Origin: a virus
Virus record (IMG/VR): IMGVR_UViG_3300032315_000254
Span: 1-44,682 of that record
Direction: 5' to 3' (one strand)
Length of the DNA: 44,682 bases
The notes below the pieces were generated by a model. That model saw only the letters and a list, made by a program, of their open reading frames with translations. It made no database searches and had not been told where the DNA came from. Shown here piece by piece: positions 8,787 through 19,107 of this stretch; within the stretch, counting starts at the first letter, position 1; every line of letters starts with the position of its first letter. The position numbers were made by a program, and so were the translations under genes.

Positions 8787-10001
8787 ATGGCAACAACAAG
8801 TGTAGTAAGTTCCGGCTTAGCATCAATTGCACCAGAACTAAAACCGTTTTATTTGGGCGCAGGAACAAAAGGTCAAGCCGACTATGTTCCAGGCTTGCTG
8901 GAGAAGGGTCAAGAAGTATACGGACAAAACTATCAACAGCAAATTGGCGATCAGTTAGCAGCTTCTGGTTTAGGCGGAGCCAAGCGCGTTGAAGGTCTAT
9001 CTCAGATGGAGCAACAACTAGGGCAATCCCTACAAAACATGCAAACGCCGACTCAGTTTGGTGCTGGTACAGGGTTAGCCACTCAAGCAGGTCAAGGGCA
9101 GTTAGGCACAACAGGACAGGCTGCTGGCTATGGTCAGATGGGCGCTGGATTTGGCACTGCTGGTGTTGGCATGGGTCAGCAAGCCGCAGGTTTGGCAGGG
9201 ATGGGTGTTAATTATGGCCAACAAGCCGCTGGTGCTGGTCAGAACTATATGCAGATGGCTACAAGTCCTGGGGCGCAGCAAGCGTTTATGTCTCCATACA
9301 TTCAAAACGCTTTAAATCCTCAGCTTGAAGAGATACGCCGTCAGTATGGCATTTCTGGCGCACAACAACAAGGTCAAGCTACTCGAGCTGGAGCGTTTGG
9401 TGGAAGCAGAGAGGCGTTAATGCGCGCTGAAAATGCACGTAATATGGGTACTGCTATGAACCAAGCGATTGGATCTGGCTATCAAAATGCGTTCCAACAA
9501 GCTCAACAAGCTCAACAGTTTGGTTCGCAGTTGGGATTACAGGGTATACAGGCAGGTATACAAGGTCTTGGTGCTGCTAATCAGGCGTATCAAACAGGAC
9601 TCCAAGGCACTGCTCAAGGTATGCAAGGCGCTCAAATTGGTTTACAAGGTGTCGGCGCACAACAGGCTGGTTACGCTGGAGCAAACCAAGCGGCTGCTAC
9701 ATTAGGTCAATTAGGAACACAGCAACAGGCTGCTGAAATGGATCGTCTATCTGCACAGGGAGCGTTTGGCTCTCTGCAACGTGGCATAGCTCAGCAAGGC
9801 AAAGATGCGGAATACAACGATTTAATGAATCGTTTAAATTATGGAAAAACACAGCTAACAGGAATGCAAGGTTTACTTACAGGCACTCCTACGGCAAACA
9901 TGTCTTCCACACAAACAACGACTGCACCAGCTCCAAGCTTTGCTAGCCAATTGGCTGGTACTGGACTATCTGGTCTGGCTCTCTACAACATGTTTAAATA
10001 A
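8787..10001 (+). CDS. Gln/Gly/Ala-rich virion-associated protein
   Basis: 404 residues of very low complexity. Long runs of Gly-Gln-Ala repeats occupy ~90-165 (GQAAGYGQMGAGFGTAGVGM and similar) and ~225-300. Between them is a more ordered segment, QNALNPQLEEIRRQYGISGA, followed by QATRAGAFGGSREALM. That combination is common in phage genes beside ejection proteins. A flexible, helical protein packed with or delivered alongside DNA is plausible. There are no catalytic motifs. Confidence 0.7.
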   Translation: MATTSVVSSGLASIAPELKPFYLGAGTKGQADYVPGLLEKGQEVYGQNYQQQIGDQLAASGLGGAKRVEGLSQMEQQLGQSLQNMQTPTQFGAGTGLATQAGQGQLGTTGQAAGYGQMGAGFGTAGVGMGQQAAGLAGMGVNYGQQAAGAGQNYMQMATSPGAQQAFMSPYIQNALNPQLEEIRRQYGISGAQQQGQATRAGAFGGSREALMRAENARNMGTAMNQAIGSGYQNAFQQAQQAQQFGSQLGLQGIQAGIQGLGAANQAYQTGLQGTAQGMQGAQIGLQGVGAQQAGYAGANQAAATLGQLGTQQQAAEMDRLSAQGAFGSLQRGIAQQGKDAEYNDLMNRLNYGKTQLTGMQGLLTGTPTANMSSTQTTTAPAPSFASQLAGTGLSGLALYNMFK

Positions 10002-10009
10002 GAGTAACT

Positions 10010-12040
10010 ATGAGCATACTTAGCGCACTCAAACAACAAACCGAATCCTTAGATGACTTGGCAAAGTTGCCACAGCCTCTAATTATGCAAATGGCTCAGC
10101 GGAGAGAGATTGCACCAGAAATGGTTCCTGCAATTCTTGGACGTAAAGCAGAACTGATGGATGCCGTAGCGCGCAATCAAGCTCTTCAGAAGGGCGGTCA
10201 ATCACCAAGCGTGATGGAACAGGTGATGCAAAAGAATGCACAGTCTGAGAATCCAATGCAACGACCAATGCCACAAATGGAGCAGACTGGCGTAGCTCAA
10301 ATCCCAGTGCGAGAGCCGCAATATGCAGGCGGCGGCATTGTTGCATTTGCTAGTGGCGGTATGTACGATACTGAGGCCGCAGAGGGTGAGGAGTCCGAAG
10401 CGCAAGAAATGGCTCGTCTGTTTCCAAAGTCCAAGCTAGCATCATTAATTGAATCTGGAGCCGCTGGGTTGCGTGGTCTCGTGTCTAAAATGAAAGGCTC
10501 TCCTGTATACGACAAAGCCGCAGCAGATATGAAGCAAGCAGAAAAGCCAAAAGGAAACCATCCTTTTGAGGCTGATGCTATCAAGGCAGCCAAGCAAGTA
10601 GGCTTAGATCCAAGCATTATGTTACATGCTTTATATAAAGAATCAGGCGGAACAAAAGATCCAGCTACAGCCCGTTCAAAAGCTGGTGCTTACGGCCCAA
10701 TGCAGTTGATGCCCGCCACAGCAAAAGAGCTTGGCGTAGATTACAAAGATCCACAGCAGAACATCATTGGCGGTGCTACATACCTTAAGAAACAACTGGA
10801 TGCATTTAAGGATCCACAGCTAGCTTTGGCGGCATACAATGCTGGCCCAGGAGCAGTACGCAGGGCATTGTCAAGCAGTCTTGGAATTGCTTCTTTACCA
10901 AAAGAAACTCAAGGTTATATGAAGTATGCGGCTGGTGGCGATGTTAAAGGCTATAGCGGTGCTGATGGTGAAAGCTTGGTTGGCGCAGATTATCAATCTG
11001 ATTTTGCTAAGGACTACGCAGAAGATAACCCTTATTTGGCTCGTAGCAGAGCATTAAATGAGAAGATGAGAGAGCTTGCAAGGGCGTTTACAACCCCCCG
11101 CAATTATGATCCTATTAGTAAGTTAATCATAGATCCATTAACTTCTCTCAAAAAATGGGGTCAAACTCCATTAGATCAGCAAGCAGCCAAATTTGAGGCG
11201 GCAAGTAACGCTCGGAAAAATGTTAGCTTTACAAACACAGCGCCCCCCAAAGTTGAGCCAAAGCCAGACGCAGCAAAGTCTGCTCCAGCAAAAGCGGATG
11301 CAACAAAACCAGCACCAACAAATATTCCACCTAGCTTAGCTCCAGCCGTAACAAAGGATAAGGAATTGAACGCCCCAGCGCTGAGCGATGCAATGGCAGA
11401 CCCACAAAAATCTGCTGAGCAGTCTTACTTTGACGAACTCAGACAGTACATTATGTCTGGAAGAGAAGAGGCTAAGGCAGCCCGTAAAGAGAACCAAAAC
11501 ATGGCTTTATTGCAGGCTGGACTAGGTATCCTTGGCGGTACATCTCCATACGCTATGGCTAACATTGGTCAAGGCGCTATGATGGGTACACAAGCTTATG
11601 CTCAGGGTCAAAGAGGTATTCGTGAGCAAGAGCGTGATTTAATGTCTGCTCAGCTTGGCATGGCTAAGTACAAGTCTGCCGCTGAAAATGCCGCAGCAGA
11701 AAGAGCCGCTACAGCAGCTTATAGAGATGCGGTATTAGGTCAAAAGGGTGAGAGTGCAGAAGCTATTCAGTCTGATCGCGCCTATACACGGTTGCAACAA
11801 ATTGAAAAAGATATTGCAGATAGAGTTCTGGGTCAATACAAAGACAACTTTATGTACAAGCAAGATCCAAACAGGTTCCAGTCTGAAATTCAAGCCAAGA
11901 TTTTGGCTGAAAAACAGAAGAACAAGCTTTATAATAGTCTTTATACAAGAGCAATGGGTGTTGCGCCAGAATTTAGTGTGGCTGCCCCAACGCCTGCAGA
12001 TAGACCTCCGCTTAGCGACCCAAGGTTTCGCACCAAATAA
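10010..12040 (+). CDS. Virion lytic transglycosylase (SLT domain)
   Basis: 676 residues. Residues ~183-290 form a soluble lytic transglycosylase domain: ALYKESGG with Glu211 as the catalytic acid, then GAYGPMQLMPATAKELG and AYNAGPGAVRRAL, the three classic SLT motifs. The ~180 residues before it are low in conserved motifs, and the C-terminal half is Ala/Lys/Gln-rich and helical. Virion-borne transglycosylases open peptidoglycan locally during DNA injection, so this is most likely an ejection protein distinct from the lysis endolysin. Three further virion proteins precede it and the polyvalent protein follows nine bases later. Confidence 0.88.
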   Translation: MSILSALKQQTESLDDLAKLPQPLIMQMAQRREIAPEMVPAILGRKAELMDAVARNQALQKGGQSPSVMEQVMQKNAQSENPMQRPMPQMEQTGVAQIPVREPQYAGGGIVAFASGGMYDTEAAEGEESEAQEMARLFPKSKLASLIESGAAGLRGLVSKMKGSPVYDKAAADMKQAEKPKGNHPFEADAIKAAKQVGLDPSIMLHALYKESGGTKDPATARSKAGAYGPMQLMPATAKELGVDYKDPQQNIIGGATYLKKQLDAFKDPQLALAAYNAGPGAVRRALSSSLGIASLPKETQGYMKYAAGGDVKGYSGADGESLVGADYQSDFAKDYAEDNPYLARSRALNEKMRELARAFTTPRNYDPISKLIIDPLTSLKKWGQTPLDQQAAKFEAASNARKNVSFTNTAPPKVEPKPDAAKSAPAKADATKPAPTNIPPSLAPAVTKDKELNAPALSDAMADPQKSAEQSYFDELRQYIMSGREEAKAARKENQNMALLQAGLGILGGTSPYAMANIGQGAMMGTQAYAQGQRGIREQERDLMSAQLGMAKYKSAAENAAAERAATAAYRDAVLGQKGESAEAIQSDRAYTRLQQIEKDIADRVLGQYKDNFMYKQDPNRFQSEIQAKILAEKQKNKLYNSLYTRAMGVAPEFSVAAPTPADRPPLSDPRFRTK

Positions 12041-12048
12041 GGATTAAT

Positions 12049-15000
12049 ATGGCATTTGATGTTAACGCTGCTTTAAAAGTAGGTTACTCTCCCAGTGAAA
12101 TTGCCGATTATCTAGGAACTGAAAAAAAGTTTAATGTTGCCGTTGCTAGAGAATCTGGTTATTCAGATGAAGAGATCATTAATTATTTAAACCCTAAGAA
12201 GCAAGAGGGTGTCTCTGGCTCGTTTAAAAAGGGCGTAGAGCAATTAATCTCCACGGGTCGTACTGCTCTTGAATCCGTAACTGGAAGCCCTGAAGAAGCC
12301 GCATTAGCCGCACAAAAACGCCAAGCCGATATTGAAAGCCGTTACGGAGAGGGTGCTAGCTTAGAAAGACTAAAGCAAGCCTATGCAGATAAAGGCATTC
12401 TTGCCGCTGGTAAAGAGTTAGCTAGCCAAATTCCTACCGCTATTGCAGAGCAAGTACCAAACATTGGATCCACCATTGCAAGCGGTTTAGCAGGGGCTGC
12501 AGCGGGATCAGTAGTGCCAGGTGTTGGTACGGTATTAGGCGGTATCGCTGGCGTAGCAGCACCCACCTTAATTCAGTCTTATGGCGGAAATATTCAGCGT
12601 CAGGCGCAGGCACAGCAAGAAAAAGGTCAAGAGCTAAATATTGATCGCAGTAAAGCAGCCGCCTATGCTGTACCTATGGCAGCTTTAGATGTTGCCTCTA
12701 CTTTTATTCCTCTTGGCGGTAAGGTTGCTGGTAAAGTATTCGGCCCAGCAGTTGAGCGATTGCTCACAGCAGGAGATGGCGCGGCGGCAGAGAAACTAGC
12801 TAGGGAAACATTCCTACCAAGCATTAAACAACTTGGACTAGGGACGGCGGTTAAAGGTACGGCAACAGGCGTAGCCTCACAGATTCCAACAGAAATTGGA
12901 CAGCAGATGTTAGAGCGCGCTAACGCAGGGTTAGCACTAACTGATGACGATGCATTGCGTGAGTATGGCGAAACCGCATTTGATGTGTCCTTGCTAGGCC
13001 CACTTGGTATCCTAGGTCGTGTATCCAATAAGGCAGATGCTCGCCAAAAGGTCTTAGCTGCCCAGCGAAAAGCGCAGGAAACTGGCGAACCTCAGCAGAT
13101 TGAGCTTGAAGTAGCGCAAGAGCCTAAAGCCCTTGGATATGATCCAAATGTACAAGCTCCTACAACATACGGGTTAACCCCTATTATTGTTAATCCTGAT
13201 GGATCTACATCGTTCCCAAGCGAGGCTAATCAATTTGCACAACAGCCCGTCTCCGAACTATCAGATCAAGGATTGCGTCAAGCTTTAGCTCCACAAGCAG
13301 CTACACCAACGGCTCCGGGGGCTACACAAATTACCGAAGCTTTTGCTGACCCAGCAGATCAAGCTCGTATCAACGAAGCTCGATGGGCAGAGGCTCGCGC
13401 CAATTCGCCAACGATGCAGAAGTTTTTGCAACATAAAGAAGTTGTTACTAAAGAACAACAAGCCCGCCGTCAACAGGCTACAGAAGCTTTCCAAGCTGGT
13501 GAATTACAGGGTGGCGTATACATGCCCCCGTCTCCAAAAGAGCCAGCACTATCTCCTACACAGACCATTGCTTATATGGATCCAGTAGACGGCATTCGTT
13601 TTTACGAAGGCACACCCAATAAAACTGGCAGTGGAGTTAACTTCATTGACAAGGACGGCAAAAGCAAAACGATCTCTTCTACTGATAAGAACGCAGTCAT
13701 CAATCCAAATGAATTAGATATATACAGCCTAGAAACACAGGCGTTAGCTAAGACATTGCCATCATTGAGAAAAGCACGAGACGAAGCAAGAGTCAAATAC
13801 AACAAAGACAATGCAGCGTTTAAAAAATTCCTGCAAGAACATCCATTGCGGAGTATGCATTACTCTGACTACATTCGTCCCGGTACAAATCCGAATGCTC
13901 TGCTTAGCGCAGGCCAGACTAAAAACATGTTCATTAACAGTAAAGTTAATGGCTACAACCCAGACGACTTAGCTGACATTGCCCATAAAGCTGGATTCTT
14001 ATCGGACGAAGAGTTCAATAATCCAGAAGATAATGGTGGCGTTAATGCGTTTATGGATAAGTTTACCCAAGCATATGAGGGTATACCCGTAGAGACTCCA
14101 AACACATTTGAATCTAAGGCTACATATGAAGCTTTAGATAATGAATACATGGCTCGTGACGAAGAGATTCAAAAGCGCAATGTAGTCTTGGAAAATAAAA
14201 AGTCAGCCGTCCCAACCGAAGAGCAAATAGTACCTGCTGAGTTTGTTCCAAATGAGCCTGCTACGCCAGCAGACATGGTTACGCCCGCAGAGTACGCATA
14301 CCTAGAGCCAGTCAACCCTAGTTTCCGTGCTGAGGTAGCAACCCCATACACAGACAAGTTCCTTGCGGATCAAGACAAGTTAATTGACGGCATCAGAAAG
14401 TCGCTAGATAAGATGGGCTTAAAAGATGTAAGCCTCAAAATTGCTGATTCATTACAGCGTCGTGTAGATGGCAAGATGGAAGACATCAACGGCGCATACT
14501 TTGATAAGATGATTTTGCTGTCACTAGCTGGCGATAATATTAATCGCACCATGACGCACGAAGCATTGCATGCTATGAAGGACTTGGGATTTTTCTCGCC
14601 TAGAGACTGGAAGATGCTTGAGTTTAAAGCGCAGTCACTTTGGATGAAGAAGTACGATATTGTTTCTAAGTATGGAAATGAGACTCCAGAGATTCAAATA
14701 GAAGAAGCTATTGCTCATGCCTTTGCTGATATGTCAGCTCAGCCTGGTGCAATCAAAGCCATTATGTCCAAGGCAATTAATATCCTTAAGCGTATTGGCA
14801 ACTTCTTGCGTGGACAAGGATACAGAACTGCAGACGATATCTTTGGTGAAGCTAAAGCGGGCGAGCTTAAGCCTACCAAGGAAGGAAAAGGCGACTTTAG
14901 AGCTTTGGTTAATACGGCGACTGGTGCATTCAAAAAGTGGTTTGGTGACAGCAAGATTGTCAATGAAGACGGTAGCCCTAAAGTAATGTATCACGGCACA

Positions 15001-18000
15001 TTGGATGATGTTACTGCTTTTAGATCTAAAACCGCAAACGCTATTTTTGTAACAGATAATCCTAAATTTGCCGATAGATTTGCTAATAATTTTGTTGGCA
15101 GAGAAGATGGTCAGCCAAACATTATTCCTTTATATGTTAAATCTGAAAAACCATTTGATTACGATAACCCATCTGATATTAAAAAAGTATTGCGAGAAAT
15201 TGCAAAAACTGATCCAGAGTTATATGAAAAATTTGAACAAGAATTTGCTTATTATGAAAAAGTCAAAAAGCAAACTGGAAAAATGTTAAATAACTGGAGT
15301 TTAATTGAAAGACCAGAATTACAAGATGCTATAAAAAAATTAGAATTTGATTCCTTCTATGTAGATGAAGACGGATTTAAAAGTTTGGCAGTTTATAGCC
15401 CCACCCAGCTTAAGTCTGCAACGGGAAATAAAGGTACATTTGATATCACCAACCCAGACATCCGTGCTGAAGTACCATCAAAGGCAAAGCTTAAGTCGGC
15501 ATTAAGTAATGTAGATAAAGAGTACGCTGATAAGATTATCCAGCAGTTTACTCAAGAGAAGGCTACCGTTGAGCAAAAGTTTAATAACCTGAAAAAAGGT
15601 TTCTTTGACCGTATGATGACTGGTATCTTTGATGAGTTCCGGGCAATCAAGAAGTACGATGAGAAGTCTTATATGCAAGCCCGTCTTTCCAAGTCTATTG
15701 ACGGCGCGTTGCAAGGTCTTTTAGAGCATGGTCAAGTAGTTAATGATGGCGGCGCTTTGAATATCGTCAAAAATACTAAAGGTCTCCTGCAGATTCTGGA
15801 GCCAGTTGGATCTGAAGTAGATCAGTACCAGATCTGGAAAGCTTTAAACCGTGATGCCCGTATGCCAGAAGATAAGCGCTCCTTCAGTAATGAACTAGTG
15901 GTTGATCGAGACAAGCTAATTCAAGGCGATCTCAACGGCAAGCCAAGAAAGGCAATCTATGAGAAAGCTCTCAAGGAAGAGAATGATCTAAACCGTTCTG
16001 TATTAAAGGTTGCTTTAGATGCTGGCATCATAGATCAAGAAGGCTTTAATAATTTTGCTAATGACATCTACTACATCCCATTCTATAAGCAGATGGAAGG
16101 CGGAGATGTGCAGTCTGTTAGCAATGCCGCCAAACTAACAGGTCAATACTTCAGTAAAGCGCTCAAAGGCGGAGATAAGAAGACTAACGATCTGATGGAA
16201 AACGTCTTGATGAACTGGTCGCACATTCTGTCTGCCTCCATGAAAAACCAAGCCGCCGTATCCACAGTCAAAGCTGCCGTTAGTATGGACGCAGCGGAGC
16301 GGGTTAAGCCAATGGACGGGAAGTATCCTCCTGGTTCAGTTAAGGTTATGGAAGCAGGTAAGCCAGTACATTACTTGCTCACAGACCCAGACTTGGTTGA
16401 CGCTATTTCTACCATTAGTTATCTCGGGCCTAAGTCTGCCTTTTTGGATGTAGCAAGAGGGTTCACTAATGCATTACGGTACGGTATTACGCTTAGCCCT
16501 GCCTATAAAGTACGCAACTTAGTTCGTGACTCCATTCAGTCTGCCGCTATTTCGGAGCTTGGAAACAATGTTCTGAATAACGTATATACAGGTCTGAAGA
16601 TGGGTACTAAAGATAATCCAACTTTCATGTCCGCATTAGTGGGTGGCGGTATCTTTGAAATGGGTACAGCCCATGAAGGCAACCAGTCTAAGATGATTAA
16701 AAGACTAATTGATAAAGGCGTAAATGCCAACCAAATCCTAGATACGCCAGAAAAAATTAAGGCAAACTTACAAGGACTGTTGGAAAAATACAACGAACTT
16801 GGTAACAAGTTTGAGAACGCCAACCGTCTAGCTCTGTATCAGAAGCTAATTGACAGTGGCAAGAGTCACCTAGAGGCATCTTACGCAGCTCGAGATCTTA
16901 TGGACTTTTCTATGCAAGGTCAGTTCCGTGCGGTGAAGATCCTTGGTTCCGTTGTTCCGTTCTTTAACGCCCGCCTACAAGGTCTGTACAAGCTTGGAAG
17001 AGATGGTATTACACCTACTTACAGGGTAATCTGTAACGCCACAACGGGAGCGCCTTTAGAGATTAACGATAAGAAAAAAGCACAGCGCTTTATGACTATC
17101 TCTGGCTCAGTAATGATGGCTAGCGTATTGCTCTACGGCATGTATAAAGATGACGAAGACTTTAAGCGCCGTGAAGATTGGGATCGTGATAACTTCTGGT
17201 GGTTTAAGATTGGCGATACTCAGTTCCGCATTCCTAAACCGTTTGAGATCGGTGCATTAGGGACTATCGCTGAGCGCACATACGAGCAGATTGCAGATGA
17301 TTCTGTAGAAGGCAAGGTATTTTCTGGCCGGATCAATTCCATGCTAGCCGATACATTCTCTTTGAATCCTACTCCCCAGATGGTTAAGCCACTCATTGAC
17401 TTGTATGCCAATAAGGATAGCTTTACTGGCGCGCCAATTGAGTCTGGTGGCATGGAGAATCTGTCCAAGCAAGAGCGAATCAACAGCAATACCAGCGGTC
17501 TGGCAATTGCCCTTGGTGGTATTTCTGAGATTGCAGCCAAGATCCTGACATTTAATCCCCAGGCTCAAGGCGTATCTCCAATTCAAATGGATTACGCTAT
17601 CAAGGCTTATCTCGGATGGCTTGGTGCTACAGCTGCATCCACAGCGGATCTAGCAGTTGAGCCGTTTACTGAGGGAACACGGGTACGCAAACCTGTGATT
17701 GATACGGTAGGTCTTGGCTTTATCAAGACAGAGCCACAAACTCAGTCAAAGTATATGACCCAGTTCTATACCAACAACGCCCGCATCCAATCGGCTATGG
17801 CGGATATGCGTCACTACGCACAGCTTGGTGATATGGAGAAAGTACAGAAAATATATGAGTCCAAAGGCGATGATATTATGGTCGCCAAAATGTATGACCA
17901 AGCCTCCAAGCAGTTTGCTGAGTTGCGTAAGCAGTCACGCTTAATCCAAGAAGACAAAAATATGGGTACAGAAGACAAGCGAACAGAATTAAACCGCATA

Positions 18001-18063
18001 AAAATCTTAATGTCTGATATGGCTAAACAAATTGAGGATATGAGAAAGTCTTTGCAAAAATAG
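12049..18063 (+). CDS. Giant polyvalent virion protein (protease + ART domains)
   Basis: 2004 residues, the largest gene here. Visible parts in order: an N-terminal region with short repeats (YSPSEIADYL, YSDEEIINYL); a Gly/Ala hydrophobic hairpin at about 140-180; a long low-complexity linker; a metallopeptidase-like segment with HEALH at 837-841; an ADP-ribosyltransferase-like domain of the ART-PolyVal type with FGDSKIVNEDG and YHGT at 981-984, ending near TFDITNPDIRAE; then a long helical region with MDFSMQGQFRA and FFNARLQGLYKLGRDG at about 1637, resembling the LPD38 polyvalent domain. Family knowledge: such multi-domain proteins enter the cell with phage or plasmid DNA. Both enzyme motifs appear intact. 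The targets are unknown. Confidence 0.82.
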   Translation: MAFDVNAALKVGYSPSEIADYLGTEKKFNVAVARESGYSDEEIINYLNPKKQEGVSGSFKKGVEQLISTGRTALESVTGSPEEAALAAQKRQADIESRYGEGASLERLKQAYADKGILAAGKELASQIPTAIAEQVPNIGSTIASGLAGAAAGSVVPGVGTVLGGIAGVAAPTLIQSYGGNIQRQAQAQQEKGQELNIDRSKAAAYAVPMAALDVASTFIPLGGKVAGKVFGPAVERLLTAGDGAAAEKLARETFLPSIKQLGLGTAVKGTATGVASQIPTEIGQQMLERANAGLALTDDDALREYGETAFDVSLLGPLGILGRVSNKADARQKVLAAQRKAQETGEPQQIELEVAQEPKALGYDPNVQAPTTYGLTPIIVNPDGSTSFPSEANQFAQQPVSELSDQGLRQALAPQAATPTAPGATQITEAFADPADQARINEARWAEARANSPTMQKFLQHKEVVTKEQQARRQQATEAFQAGELQGGVYMPPSPKEPALSPTQTIAYMDPVDGIRFYEGTPNKTGSGVNFIDKDGKSKTISSTDKNAVINPNELDIYSLETQALAKTLPSLRKARDEARVKYNKDNAAFKKFLQEHPLRSMHYSDYIRPGTNPNALLSAGQTKNMFINSKVNGYNPDDLADIAHKAGFLSDEEFNNPEDNGGVNAFMDKFTQAYEGIPVETPNTFESKATYEALDNEYMARDEEIQKRNVVLENKKSAVPTEEQIVPAEFVPNEPATPADMVTPAEYAYLEPVNPSFRAEVATPYTDKFLADQDKLIDGIRKSLDKMGLKDVSLKIADSLQRRVDGKMEDINGAYFDKMILLSLAGDNINRTMTHEALHAMKDLGFFSPRDWKMLEFKAQSLWMKKYDIVSKYGNETPEIQIEEAIAHAFADMSAQPGAIKAIMSKAINILKRIGNFLRGQGYRTADDIFGEAKAGELKPTKEGKGDFRALVNTATGAFKKWFGDSKIVNEDGSPKVMYHGTLDDVTAFRSKTANAIFVTDNPKFADRFANNFVGREDGQPNIIPLYVKSEKPFDYDNPSDIKKVLREIAKTDPELYEKFEQEFAYYEKVKKQTGKMLNNWSLIERPELQDAIKKLEFDSFYVDEDGFKSLAVYSPTQLKSATGNKGTFDITNPDIRAEVPSKAKLKSALSNVDKEYADKIIQQFTQEKATVEQKFNNLKKGFFDRMMTGIFDEFRAIKKYDEKSYMQARLSKSIDGALQGLLEHGQVVNDGGALNIVKNTKGLLQILEPVGSEVDQYQIWKALNRDARMPEDKRSFSNELVVDRDKLIQGDLNGKPRKAIYEKALKEENDLNRSVLKVALDAGIIDQEGFNNFANDIYYIPFYKQMEGGDVQSVSNAAKLTGQYFSKALKGGDKKTNDLMENVLMNWSHILSASMKNQAAVSTVKAAVSMDAAERVKPMDGKYPPGSVKVMEAGKPVHYLLTDPDLVDAISTISYLGPKSAFLDVARGFTNALRYGITLSPAYKVRNLVRDSIQSAAISELGNNVLNNVYTGLKMGTKDNPTFMSALVGGGIFEMGTAHEGNQSKMIKRLIDKGVNANQILDTPEKIKANLQGLLEKYNELGNKFENANRLALYQKLIDSGKSHLEASYAARDLMDFSMQGQFRAVKILGSVVPFFNARLQGLYKLGRDGITPTYRVICNATTGAPLEINDKKKAQRFMTISGSVMMASVLLYGMYKDDEDFKRREDWDRDNFWWFKIGDTQFRIPKPFEIGALGTIAERTYEQIADDSVEGKVFSGRINSMLADTFSLNPTPQMVKPLIDLYANKDSFTGAPIESGGMENLSKQERINSNTSGLAIALGGISEIAAKILTFNPQAQGVSPIQMDYAIKAYLGWLGATAASTADLAVEPFTEGTRVRKPVIDTVGLGFIKTEPQTQSKYMTQFYTNNARIQSAMADMRHYAQLGDMEKVQKIYESKGDDIMVAKMYDQASKQFAELRKQSRLIQEDKNMGTEDKRTELNRIKILMSDMAKQIEDMRKSLQK

Positions 18064-18075
18064 GGACTTTCCCTA
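18061..18075 (+). terminator. Short inverted repeat at end of late operon
   Basis: TAGGGA and TCCCTA form a perfect 6-bp stem with a 3-base loop, starting on the stop codon of the polyvalent protein gene. There is no T-run, so it would be a weak intrinsic terminator at best. It also matches the AGGG-N5-CCCT pattern seen in three other places in the window, so an operator is an alternative reading. Confidence 0.35.
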
Positions 18076-18144
18076 GGTATATACAATTTCCTTAACAATC
18101 AATGTAATATGCGTATTGCTTTATACAATATATAAGGAAATCAC
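18076..18144 (+). promoter_or_regulatory. AT-rich upstream region of phosphoesterase gene
   Basis: Sixty-nine AT-rich bases between the late operon and the next gene. They contain several TATA-like boxes (TAATAT at 18106, TATACA and TATATA at 18122-18132) and the inverted pair TATTG / CAATA around CTTTATA. AAGGA precedes the ATG at 18145. A promoter is likely here, but no -35/-10 pair with good spacing stands out. Confidence 0.4.
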
Positions 18145-19107
18145 ATGGCTGGCTATTGGTTAACTGATGAGGAGTGGATTGCTTCTTGGAATAAGATTGG
18201 CAGTCCTGAAGAGTTTGCAAAAACACATAAAATTTCTATTCGGAATGTTTATGGACGGCGCAGAAATTTAGAAAACAAGCTAGGCATTCAGCTACCTACT
18301 TTTGCTAGCCAGAATCCAGCCTATCTAAAAAAAGTAGACCAGACCCCAGGTCATGCCCGCCGTGGGACTGATATGGAAAAGGGTCGTGTAGTGGTCTTCT
18401 CAGACGCTCACTTCTGGCCCGGAGAAGTTACTACAGCGTACAAAGCGCTACTCATGATTATCAAAGAATTTGCCCCACAGGTGGTCGTGGCAAATGGAGA
18501 TATATTTGACGGGTCACAAGCTAGCCGTCATGCTCGTATTGGCTGGGAAAATACTCCGTCAGTTAAAGAAGAGCTAGAGTCTTGTATAGAGATGATGGCG
18601 GGTATTGAAAAGGTATCCAAGGGAGCAGAACTAATATGGACGTTGGGAAATCATGACTCCCGTTTTGAGACTTTTCTCTCGTCTCAAACAAGTATGTATG
18701 AGGGCGTATCAGGGTTTACCCTTAAGGATCACTTTCCCTTGTGGAAACCATGTTGGTCTTACTGGGTTAATGAGGATACCTGTATAAAACACCGCTGGAA
18801 GGGTTCTTTCGGGGCGGGTAGATCCAATGCCCTTAATTCGGGCGTAAACATGGTTACAGGGCATACACACAATTTGGCAGTGCAACCCCTTACCGACTAC
18901 AATGGAACCCGCTATGGCGTTCAAACGGGCTGTCTTGCGGATCCAAATGGTGAGCAGTTCATGGCCTATACGGAGGATAGCCCAAAGGACTGGAGATCAG
19001 GGTTTGCCCTACTATCTTGGGAAAGGGGTCGTCTAATGCTCCCAGAGCTGATTCAGGTTTGCGGAGAAGACGAGTTTGAGTTTAGGGGTTGTATTAATCA
19101 GGTATGA
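18145..19107 (+). CDS. Calcineurin-like metallophosphoesterase
   Basis: 320 residues. The C-terminal ~240 residues carry all core metallophosphoesterase motifs: SDAH (D87, H89), GDIFDG (118-123), GNHD (168-171) and GHTH (239-242), so two-metal catalysis should be intact. The first ~50 residues (WLTDEEWIASWNKIGSPEEF, then HKISIRNVYGRRR) look like a helix-turn-helix and may recognise DNA. Substrates could be nucleic acid ends, nucleotides or phosphoproteins; the sequence does not decide. Its last four bases overlap the start of the SprT-like gene (ATGA), so the two form a small operon. Confidence 0.85.
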   Translation: MAGYWLTDEEWIASWNKIGSPEEFAKTHKISIRNVYGRRRNLENKLGIQLPTFASQNPAYLKKVDQTPGHARRGTDMEKGRVVVFSDAHFWPGEVTTAYKALLMIIKEFAPQVVVANGDIFDGSQASRHARIGWENTPSVKEELESCIEMMAGIEKVSKGAELIWTLGNHDSRFETFLSSQTSMYEGVSGFTLKDHFPLWKPCWSYWVNEDTCIKHRWKGSFGAGRSNALNSGVNMVTGHTHNLAVQPLTDYNGTRYGVQTGCLADPNGEQFMAYTEDSPKDWRSGFALLSWERGRLMLPELIQVCGEDEFEFRGCINQV

